Shown: positions 1 through 9,625 of the stretch, piece after piece
How positions within the stretch are numbered: position 1 is the first letter of the stretch
Layout: every line of letters begins with the position of its first letter
Source: Symbiodinium natans
Taxonomy: Eukaryota; Sar; Dinophyceae; Suessiales; Symbiodiniaceae
Length of the DNA stretch: 64,000 nucleotides
Assembly (NCBI GenBank): GCA_905221605.1
Contig: CAJNDS010002152.1
Location: 310,001-374,000, forward strand
Direction of reading: 5' to 3'
Position numbers and translations under genes: made by a program
Notes under the pieces: generated by a model
Seen by the model: the letters and a program-made list of their open reading frames with translations, nothing else
Databases searched by the model: none
What the model was told of the DNA's origin: nothing

Positions 1-860
1 TATTAGTATGTAAAACAGAAACTTATCTTGGGCTTCTGGTTTGAGGCAAAATTTTCCATTTCCCTGCAGCAAAGTCAGCAAAAACTGACAACTGGGATAG
101 GACTGAGGGATTCTCTACAATGACCTCGTATGGCCCCATACTTGGGGGGTTCAGGGGTACTTGCAAGTAGGGTTTAGGGTTTATTTAGGGGGGGGTACCT
201 AAGAGTCGCGTTACAAGTGGGGTAGCTATCGCCCTCACCTTCTTTAGGCTACTCATAACCCGACCGGTAAGTACCCATGAACCTTCAAGTACCATCCACA
301 ATGCACAAGCACTCAGCGCAGCCAACTTTTTGGAAACCGGCGCTGCTTTGGAAGAGCCAAGTGTAGGATGGTGGCTCGCGGTCTTCAAAGCGCGCCTTCA
401 CCAACTTCCCAGTTTAGACGACGTTCCGGGGTTCTTGAGTATGGGCCCTGTTGGCACCCTTAGGTAGAAGACATATCAGAAGTGTACCACAATATGTGTA
501 CTGTAACCTGCTACATGCAGAGAGTGAGAGCTCATCAGGCCTGGCAAGCCTAACGATGCGTGCGGAGGAAGCTCGCGCTAGCAGTGACCTGGCGTCGCAG
601 AACGCCACAGATCTTGCAGCCGCTGGGCGCTCAAGCTGGACGCTGCCCCCCCCTCAGCCCCTCGTGCAGGCTCGCGCAACACTGGAATCAGTGTGTCAGA
701 GAAACTCCCCGAAGGCCTTCGGATTGTAGTCCGAGGAATGAGGCAACGAGCTCAGCTCCAAGGTTGAATCTGGCTCCCGGGCTGGCCTCAAGGCAGACTT
801 CTGCAACTCCGCGAGGGCAGGTCATGCTCAGTGCATCTCAGCGATCGTGCGCAGGCAAAT
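1..860. other. No gene resolved; one short telomere-like tract
   Basis: I see no convincing exon here. Positions 168-190 carry about two TTTAGGG units followed by a G run. Reading frames exist on both strands between 450 and 850. A minus-strand stretch around 730-800 could be a small exon of the gene that continues at 876-990, but no splice sites decide it. Confidence 0.5.
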
Positions 861-875
861 CACAAGGCCAAGCAC

Positions 876-990
876 CCAGCTTCGTCAGGTCTGCCGCTGC
901 CTCTTTCAAGTCTGCCTGGACCTTGACAGCCTCTGCCTGCTCCAGTCTGTAAGTTCTTTCGGCTTTGGCAGAATGCGTGAGATGCGAAAT
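876..990 (-). CDS. Coiled-coil exon of an unidentified gene
   Basis: A minus-strand frame runs from a TTAG acceptor at 991 to a GT donor at 875. It encodes about 38 residues rich in Ala, Glu, Lys, Gln and Leu with heptad-like spacing (core LEQAEAVKVQADLKEAAADL), typical of a long coiled coil. It lies downstream of the cation channel ending near 3.1 kb and has the same strand, so it is probably an exon of a separate gene that continues beyond the window start. I do not recognise the protein. The coding call rests on composition and on plausible splice sites at both ends. Confidence 0.45.
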
Positions 991-1281
991 CTAACAGCCA
1001 TGCAGATCACAGTAAGCTCACCAGACCAGGAACAGCATCAGCCACAACCAGTATCTGAGAACGAAGGCCTCTTTCCGCTGGGTCGCGGACTTGCGGAAAT
1101 CTGCCGCCTACAAGAGGCCCCACATTCGAGCAGCAGCACGAGTTGAATTTCACATCACCAGAGCCTGATCAGCCTTCGGTCCCGTGCCACATCAACATAC
1201 CAGCAAGGCTTTCAAACATAAATTTTGTCAATATATTAATCCAAACATTAAAACTGCAATTTAAAAAACAAGATTAAAAAG

Positions 1282-1289
1282 TATAAAAA
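1282..1289 (+). promoter_or_regulatory. TATA-like box upstream of tRNA-Sec
   Basis: TATAAAAA lies 29-36 bases before the first base of the tRNA. In animals tRNA-Sec is transcribed by RNA polymerase III from an upstream TATA box and proximal element rather than an internal A box, so the position fits. The surrounding 100 bases are AT-rich, so a chance match is possible. No clear T-run terminator follows the tRNA. Confidence 0.45.
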
Positions 1290-1317
1290 TTGTATTATAT
1301 CATGTAAAATAAAAAAT

Positions 1318-1406
1318 GCGTGGATGATCTTCACTGGTGTGGAGTGCGGACTTCAAATCCGTAGGAGATGAAATATTCTCAGTGGTTCGATTCCACCTTC
1401 TGCGCG
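1318..1406 (+). tRNA. Selenocysteine tRNA (anticodon TCA)
   Basis: An 89-nt sequence folds as a eukaryotic tRNA-Sec. It has a nine-position acceptor stem that includes the U-U mismatch also found in animal tRNA-Sec, a six-base-pair D stem with a four-base TGGT loop, an anticodon loop CTTCAAA that reads TCA, a long variable arm (GAGA/TCTC stem), a short four-pair T stem with loop TTCGATT, and a G discriminator. The extended D stem and nine-position acceptor separate it from Ser and Leu tRNAs. Its product decodes UGA as selenocysteine. It lies on the plus strand in an AT-rich pocket, opposite to all the protein genes. No CCA is encoded, as expected for a eukaryotic nuclear gene. Confidence 0.93.
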
Positions 1407-3090
1407 ATAATATATAAATATATTCTCATTGAGCCCTCGGCTTCTTTATCCCCTTTGCCCCAGCCTGCTGCATGGCTTGGAGCATGAGGTCATCCTTTTT
1501 TCACACACAGGCACTTACAACACGACATTTCAACATCACCCCCCGCACTGGTCCTTTGTCGGCAGAGCCATGCCCGCCGAAGGCACGCGAAAGGATGTCT
1601 TGAAGGAGTTGCGCAGCAAGCCTAAGCAACATTCGGGCCCGGCGAAAGATCAATACTAATGATGTGCCGCAAGATTTCGTATCCGTCTTTGGGAGAAGTA
1701 ATTCTCCAGGCGGATCCAGGCGGTCACGGACAATATTGCATGGAAGCAAAGGTCCAACAAACCCATGCCTGCCTTCCACCCGGTTGGTCGCCCCAATCGC
1801 CACGAACAGCTGCTGGCAAACCTGTCGTGGAGTCGTGGCCGATGCCCCTGCATGTGCATCCCGCGTTTCTGCGCATCGTCTGCGTGCTAGCTGCTAGTGA
1901 TGCTAGTGGCTTAAAGTTGCCCCAAGTGGCGCAAGATGTTTCCTTCCCAAAGCGAAACCCTGGCGCCTGGTCCGGACGTAGGAGGAAGCGCTGGACAGGA
2001 TCCAGCATCCTTCCATTTTTGAAAGGCTTGGCGCATCGAGTTTCGGGGCGTCGGAGGAAGAGAATCTGAACCATGACTCGCTGGCCTCTGCATCTGCTCC
2101 TTCGTCATCTTTGCGGGGACCGGCCCCGATGTCGGAGGCTCCCCCCATTTCGGTGGGTCGGGGATGGTCGGCATCATCGTGTATCTGAGCAAGTTCTGGA
2201 AAAGTTACAAGGCCAAAAGTCAACGCTTCCGACAACAGCTGCTAGGTTCGCAGCGTCGGCGGCATGGTCGGCGACAATTGACCGAAAGCTGGCTTGGGCA
2301 ATGCCCCAGCCAAGACCATCGGTGGTTGGTCTGGCAAGGCGTGAGAACTCTCCATGCTTCTTAAGGCGCAGTTCGGTAGGCAAGTACTCTTGTGCAAAAC
2401 GCTTGCCTGGTGGTGGAGGGTCTGGGATGTTGCGCAAGGCCAGCCCAAAAAGCTTGCCTGGAACACCCACTCCGATCCATAGGAACCCATGGAACCCACA
2501 ACACGACAGAGGCTGAGCTTACTGCCAATACCGCTGCACGTGCGCTCTGACCAGTCGGAGCGGCCTGACAAAATAATGTTGAAAAACAGGCAACTTTGGC
2601 TGCGAAGATCAATTTGTGAACAAGCAGCCTTTGAACATCGCAGGCCCATTTCACAAGCAGTTTTCTCATGAGTGATTCTTGAAATCTCACCGGACATAAG
2701 CACGTGCAAAGGCTTATGCTGCGATGCCATGAATTGGGGCTTCCGACACCGGCGACATCCAAGAGGCGTCGAACCAAAGTGCCACGTTCCCTCTGGGAAA
2801 GCAGTGGCGCTGTGGAATTGCTTGAAAACACATGTGCCACCGTGCTGTGGGCGTTGGCCACACGGCAGCAAAAAGAGCCTGAGATGTCTGTATTAGAACA
2901 TCGGGTCTTGGCCAACCAAAGCTCCCTCTGGCAGCATTGCTGCCAGCAAAGCACTCTTGTGCGCCCTGTGTCGAGTGATGAATGCCAGCAAACCCTCGAG
3001 CCCAAGATGCAATACTTTCCAAACCAAGCCTACACCTCTCTCGATCTCGCCAACAGTGCTTCTTCAGCACCTGGCCTTGCAGTAGGTAAG
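1407..3090. other. Unassigned region between tRNA-Sec and the channel gene
   Basis: Both strands hold overlapping open frames: minus around 1900-2235 and 2240-3005, plus around 2070-2516 and 2704-3093. None has a recognisable domain or a consistent exon structure. The channel gene upstream ends an exon with a strong GTAAGT donor at 3097, so at least one more of its 3' exons should lie here, but I could not identify it. Confidence 0.4.
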
Positions 3091-3097
3091 TGACTTA

Positions 3098-6000
3098 CGA
3101 TCCGTGCCAGATCCTGTCTGAGCTGCGCGATCTCTGACTCCACATACACACTGAGAAGTCCCTGGTTCTTGATGAGCCAAGACTGATCTTGAATGATCTT
3201 CGCTATTTCCATGGCACGAGCTTGCCCGCGGAGACGAAGACACCCCATCAGAAACTCTTCAATCTCGATAGCACCTCCTGCATCTTCATCCAGAAGCTTG
3301 AAGAACGTCCAAGCATCCCAGACATCCAAACCCAGTGACTCGAAATACTCGCGCACTGCAGGGGATGTAATCTTCTCTTCAAACATGGTGTACGTTATGA
3401 TCCCATCTTGAGCGCCAAGCTTACCGAAAAGATCTCGGATTTTCTGCAAGTGCGCTTGTTTATCGGCCAAGATGGACTGGACAACCGCGGTGTGATCATT
3501 TTGAGCAGATTCAATGGCTGACCTTCGCATTTGCCGTCCGACACCAAGAGAACTTGGACAGTTTGACTCAGGAAAAAGGCCGAAACAAATTGCAAGATGA
3601 TGCCGGGATACTGGCAAAAGACGCCAGTCACCACGTTCAAAACCTTGGCTCCCGACTCTTCTCAGTAACTAGCCAAGTACGGAGGGACTCCATGCAATGC
3701 AAGTTAGTTCAAAAGCGCCGCAGGGCAGGTTTATTTTCATTACTCGAATTCCAACGCGTAAGCAGTGTCTCTTTCTCTTCGCACACCCAAAGCAATTCTC
3801 GGTTGCGCCCTCACATGTGCTCAGTCGTGGAGACTGCTGGAGTTGGAGCCATCCCGTGCGACTGAAACAGGCGACACCTAGTTTCAACTTCAACAAGAAT
3901 CGGGACTGGACATCCGGCTGATTGCGGTGTTGTTGGCCACCCGCACAGCTTTTCCACACGCTGGCAGGCAACAGCTGTCCATGCTAAAGATTCGCAGAAA
4001 AGGCTCTGGGGGGAACTCCCATGCCTAAAAAAGGATTCCAACACAAAGAAAACTCACACATCCGACTACTTCACGTCCACTCACAACATCAAGAACACCA
4101 CAGTCCGAAAGATACAAGCAAACGAGAAACCAGTGCAGTTTCGATCCAAACTTCGTAGGATCACGGCGCTACATCTGCCCTGCGGCAATAAGAGTGGCCA
4201 AGGCAACACAACTCGGTTACATGTATCACATACACAAACACAGAGGCTTGTGGTCTGTTCCAGACACCTCCCAGCGATGCTTATTATTATCGCTTTGTTG
4301 TTCGGCTCTGTACTACAACGCACATTAATACATTAATATGATTAAACTTCTTCCAGCCAAGCTGCTGCAAAGTACGTGAACGATATGTAAAACAGAAAGC
4401 ACCACATCCAAATGACGGACATGCGCCGTAGGGGAAACAAAACCTCTTCCCAACTGACTCCACCGCCGATGCTCATGAAGAGGCCTCAGATGAGCATGTT
4501 GCTCTATTTGCTAATTCCATTATATGGTTCTATCTATCATCCTACTATTAGTATAACAACCAATTCACGAACCCTGTTTGCAAAATCCGAAAACAGGCCC
4601 AGATAGCTGAGCATTGTGGCTGGCAAGGAAATGAAGAAGCGGTCGCTTGCCTGTTGGATTTCCGGACTTATCGGGTGATTGGCCGGGTCGTGAATGTGGT
4701 CGCTGACCGCCTGCAGCCAGGAGGGTTTAGTTTAGGGTTTAGGGTTTAGGGTTCCAGGACATGGTTTTTCCCTCCAACGTCAAAGAGCCTCCAATGAAGC
4801 TGCAAGCCCTTCGAAGAAGCACCACACCACAACAAACCTATGTCTTCGATTTGGTGAAGCCCCATCTACTCCACAGTGTGGGTCACGATACCTGCATACT
4901 CTACTGGCTTTGTTCAGCCGTCCGTATGAACAATCAGCAACAAGCAAGCGCCCTTTTCATCTCTGTCCTGCACGAACAATATGGCGAAGACGTACACAAT
5001 GATCGCAAGCAATATCAACGCCCAAAACAAGGACTTCAGCGTGTGGAATATCGATGTGATGAGCGTGCGAAGGGCCATGACGAAGCGGAAAATCTTCATC
5101 AGCCGGATTGCCTCCGAACATTCAGGATCAATCGCGCATCGAGTCTCTGTCACGTGCTGCCCGTGCATGGGGATCGGAGGGTTGGGGGGTTGGGGTTCAG
5201 CAAATGACCTGGGCATCCATGAGCCCTACGCCCCTTGATGCGAGATGCACCGCAATCTCCAATCCGAAAAGAAAGTCTTTAGCAATGTCAGTATGCAGGG
5301 GCACTGTATGAACATCAACATCATCCCCAGAACTCCTTCCTAAGCTGTCCCCAACCCATCCCACTCACCCACAGATCTTTAGTGACTTTAGCGCAGTCAT
5401 GAGCCGGGCCTTCACAATCCTCGTGATCCGGACAACACGAAAGGCCTTGAGGCTGGAGACACCGGAAAAGCCAGCAGTTTCCGTGCTTTGTGCCTGCACG
5501 GCCTCTACGATGTCGACGCAAAGGTCCCAAAGCGAACTGCCGACAATGATCGCATCCAGGATGCTCCAGAGCGAATCCTCACCCAAAAACAAGGGGAGCC
5601 CATAAGCCATCAGTCGCGCCACGAATTCGACGGTGAACAGCACAGCGTATACATACCTGAGAAACCACCAGCAATGATTGGGCACTGCATTGCACGCTCC
5701 AAGGAACACTTAATTGCTTCCCTCAGATAGCATTCCCCGCGGCAAGAAACTAATGTTGCGCTCGCTTTAGTTTATCACCCCGCTATAATCACAAGGTTCC
5801 CAGGGCTATTCCGCGAACACAGTTAACTGGGGTCACTCGCTAAACATAACAAGTTTTTGCGGGGGAAATGTTAGGATTCGGTCAGCTGCAGTCAGATGCA
5901 CTTTTCTTCGTCTTCCAAAACTCAGGTTCAAACTCTCTCAGGCTCAGCTAAAGGTTTCAGGCCTTTGCTCTTCCGCCTCATCATCATCATCATCAGCATC

Positions 6001-7771
6001 ATCATCATCATCATCATCAGCATCATGATCGTTATCATTATCATCCATTATCATCATCATGCTTTATTTTCAATGTTTTGCCGTTCTTCTCATCCTCATG
6101 AAATGGCCTGTTTAGATGAATTGTACCACCACCACCACCACCACCACGATCACGTTCACGTTTTTTGCATTAGTATCACCACCACCATGATCAGGAACAC
6201 GTTTTGCACCGCTTTTATTCTCTAGTGCGATTAAACCACCTTCAACTCTTCCCACCGGATATGTCTCAGATATTGTATGCTCACTTATTGGTGCTAAATT
6301 TTGCAGGGTCTTCTTGTATCACTACGATTTAATGTTAATAATACGTAGGGCATGCTCCAGAAAGTGTCTGGTGCGTCTTCAATAACATCACTGTACAGCT
6401 AAAAAACTCAAGATGACTAACTTCACACACACAGACAGAGTTGAAGTACTTGTTTTTACCTAAAAGATAATTGACGAAAGCTGCTTTTTTGGTTACACTT
6501 CTTTGGACCCTGTGTTGAGTTTGGATCTGTTGAAACCTTTTTGGGCTTTCCTTCCGAAATGAGGCCCCCAAACAAAAATCGTGATATGTAGCCCACGGCC
6601 CAGCCCGACTCACTTTAGCAGGTTTGTCTGGGGTGTTCGCTATAACGTGCTCTTTGGGGAGAGTTCTTTGGGGTTCAGCCCCCGAGGCTGGTTCAAAGTC
6701 AGGAACGGGGCTCTCTCATGGCGAAGGTTTCGGGCTTTGCGGGCCTTCGCTTCAGCCCAGGAAGGCAAACCTCTGAGGCCTTGAGGGTGTTGAGACCCTC
6801 AAAGACTCGGGCTTTAAGGGCCGTGGAAGTCCGCCCAGGACAGCAGGAAACTTCAGGCCCTAAGGCCCTAAAAGCTTCAGGTTTTAAGGGCCGTGGCTTC
6901 AGTTCAGGAAGGCCTGACGGCTTCATGTCTTTTGGCCGCAAAGGTTTCAGGGCTTTCAGCCAGGTTCTCCGCCCTAAAATGGGTTGCTTGGGCGTGTGGG
7001 GGAGGGGGGAAAGAGGGGGCGGGGGGCACCCTTTCTGAAGCGAGTGCAACATTGACTACAAAAAGGGAGTCCGCCGAGTATCTGCAAGACTCGGAACTCC
7101 AACGGTGTCGACGTCGAGCCGAGGCTTTGCTGCACGTCCACACCGATGAAGACGGCGTTCGTGAGGACCACGACGGCGAAGAAGCACTCGAAGGCCGGAT
7201 GGTTCACCAACCTTCAACTTGGGGAACCCTACCAATACTTACAAGATAAGCTGATTCTTAGGAATTATATGGCATTATCGTACCCAAAGAATAAGACTTA
7301 TTCCCAAGTATCCCCAAGCAACTTCTGGCAGAGGCCACTGAGTCGCCTCTTGCTGCCGTGAAAGGCTTGAGAATCTCTCAGGGATGCAAAGCGTCTCCTC
7401 TCGGACTTCGACCCCATGTGCAAGGCCTGCTCTTTGTGCTCCAAGTCTGCCGCCGTGTATGATACAAAGAAATTCGGCCGCAGGGAAGACATGTCCGTCT
7501 GGGAGGGGGAAACATCCTTCTCTTCCTTCTCTTCCCTCTCCTCCTTCTCTTCCTTGTTGGCTTTGTCGCTCGTCTCCACACGCCAGGAGGCGTCGTGGGA
7601 CGATTTCGAGCCTCGAGACTTCTCGGACATATTTGTGCGAGACCGCTGGAGTGAAACTGGCGGCCGCTCAAGGAGCCTTGAAAGCATGTCATCTTGCCTG
7701 CTGAGGCGTCCGAGAAGTTCCTGGTGCTGCCGTCTCAAAAAGTCAAGGCCGTCTTGGACGCCTTGTGCCAC
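3098..7771 (-). CDS. Single-domain voltage-gated cation channel with EF hands (copy 1)
   Basis: Predicted exons on the minus strand are 7771-~7330, 7211-7083, 5656-5410, 5111-4968, 4710-4608, 4484-4366, 3643-3612 and 3522-3098. The first encodes an N-terminal coiled coil and a Lys/Glu-rich linker. S1 follows (NHPAFECFFAVVVLTN), then S2-S3, an S4 with a basic residue at every third position (RVVRITRIVKAIRLMKIFR), S5, the pore (LFMSIGGGVSWEEV), S6, and a Ca2+-binding EF hand (DEDAGGAIEIEE) preceded by a degenerate one. Single-domain six-TM channels of this kind occur in many algae and carry Na+ or Ca2+ across the plasma membrane. Introns inferred by alignment to the upstream paralogue begin GA, GC, GA, GC, GC, GT and GT. 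The 5' start lies upstream of 7771 and is unresolved; the last exon ends at a GTAAGT donor, so the C-terminus is missing. Confidence 0.85.
4723..4753. repeat. Telomere-like TTTAGGG tract inside an intron
   Basis: About four TTTAGGG-type units lie inside the GA-AG intron 4967-4711 of the first channel gene, about a dozen bases from its acceptor side. Confidence 0.85.
5980..6175. repeat. CAT/CAC trinucleotide arrays in a channel intron
   Basis: CATCAT repeats (about 5980-6068) and CAC repeats (about 6126-6150) sit in the 1.4-kb intron 7082-5657. A plus-strand frame through them reads as isoleucine and histidine runs, which is repeat translation rather than a gene. Confidence 0.9.
6660..6960. 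repeat. Degenerate GGCTTTAAGGGCC/CTTCAGG repeat block
   Basis: Phrases such as CTTTAAGGGCCGTGG, TTCAGGCCCTAAGG and TTTCAGGGC recur several times over 300 bases within the 7082-5657 intron. They look like a decayed minisatellite. Open frames on both strands through it are repeat artefacts. Confidence 0.6.
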
Positions 7772-9625
7772 CTGTCCACCAGGCACCTTCCGATCTGGGG
7801 ACTGCTGCTTCTCCTGGATTTGTCAATGCATCGCATGCACATCAAACTCACGATCATCCTTGTTACTCCTACTTTGCTGTGACGAATACATCACTTGATC
7901 TGCAGCTTCGGGTGCAATGCAGGGGCGGGACTTCGAAAGAAAACAAAAAACAGTCCTCTGTCAGGCTGCCTTCGTTCACGACCGCGGTTTCGGCCACTGC
8001 CGCCATTGCGCACGGATATGTCAAGAACCCTTTGTAGGTTACTGGTGATACAGCTAGATGCCTTTCACGGGCCACCGGACTCGGGAGACATTGTGCTTAA
8101 TTTTCGAAATGTTACAGAAGAGCTTGCATCTTGCGATAGCCTTGGTCATACTTTGGACATTGGAAAAATATGTTGTCACCAGCCGAGACATGAAATCAGG
8201 GTTGCGTTTTCTGGAGGAGGCCACTGCCAGCAAACCACAGTTTACATCTCGCCAAGCTGCCAAAAAGCGGCGTTTTTTTCTGGCATGTCCAGCATGGCTG
8301 CCGGAAAAAAAATGAAGCAGCGAGAGTGTGAGATGCGCCAAGCAATATCTACGGCTATCCTTCGGATGCCCAGCACTGCACGGAAAAGATCTTCAAGAAC
8401 CGAGGCTTTCCTGTAGACATCTACGAGCGACTCTTTGATCTAGTGACCGCATCCTCTCAATCACACCTGAATGTGTTGGAGGTCTCTGCGCGCATATACT
8501 AAACCCTCAACCCCGAATGGGGTCACCTGGATGCCACTCGGTGCCCATTCGTTTAAAAAGTTATGGTAACTTCAAATCGGGCGACATGGCGCCTCAACGC
8601 CAAGCCATCCTTGGAAGTCCTTCAGGTTCGGCCCCCATCAGGGACAGTGGCTTAAGCAGAAATGACAAGGCACTCTAGGTTTACTGTAGTCTCAAGGAGA
8701 CAGACTACCATCCTGTGGTGGCCTCAAACGAAGAAACAGCACTTCACTAAGGCGCAAAAAGGCCAGCTGTGACAGCCACTACCTCTGGCAACGAAGCTTG
8801 AGTCGAAACCGCGTTCAGACTTCAAAGGTCCGCTGGCCGCCGGCGCCTGGGCAAATTCGAGACTCGACTTTCAAGAGATCTACAAATTGCTTCTTAAGCT
8901 GGATCAGGCTGCGATTGGGTGCCTGTTCCACGTAAGATCCATGGCGCGGGCCTGGCCACGGATCCGTGGACAAAGAACACACACACACACACACACACCA
9001 CGCCGACCATACCAGCCTCCCAGCGCTCGGCAATCAATGAGTCAGTACAAGCGGAGCCACCATGCTGGGCAAGCTGCTTGAAATGATGAGGGATCAATAT
9101 CAACTGCAACCTCGAGCAGCCTATTGCTGTTCTAACAAGTCACAATGGCATACAACGCCAAGGCCTAACAAATTCCAAGGCAGTGGCAGCGTACTGCTTG
9201 CCATTCAACCTGTTGTAATGTGTACCCATTGTCTTGAGCAACTTGAGCCAGCATGTACCATCAAGCGCCAGTAGCGCAGTGGGCAGCCCCATGCGTTTAC
9301 GCCCACCAGCACAAAAGGTAGCAAAAGGCAGACCCATTTTCGCCTGATCTATTGGAGGCCAGCTTTGCTGGTCCCCGACGGCACTGTGCAGTTAGCACGC
9401 CCCTGCCCAGCATTCCTTTTCTTAAAAAGTCCCGATGCAGGCTTGCAAGACTGTGCGTAAACCGTTCCGGCGCCGAACGAGTTAGAGTACATGTGGCAGC
9501 GCAAGCCTGCTCGGAGATGGCTGGACAGGCAACGTTCAAATGTTCCAAAATGCACAGCCCATGGCCCTTTTTCGCAAAAAAGGCCGGGCCACTCGAGCCG
9601 GCGTGCAAGGAAGGGCCACTCAAGC
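7772..9625. other. Spacer between the two channel genes; first channel exon(s) probably here
   Basis: The N-terminal exon at 7771 opens with an AG acceptor, so an upstream exon with the true start should lie here. A minus-strand frame near 8950-8850 (SLIQLKKQFVDLLKVE) is helical and a weak candidate. An (AC)n microsatellite lies at 8978-8999. Nothing else was resolved. Confidence 0.4.

Noticed and set aside
2242-3005. Long overlapping minus-strand frames (about 210 codons each)
   Set aside because: Two different frames are open over the same bases, with no motif, skewed composition and no splice logic, which is typical of GC-rich non-coding sequence here.
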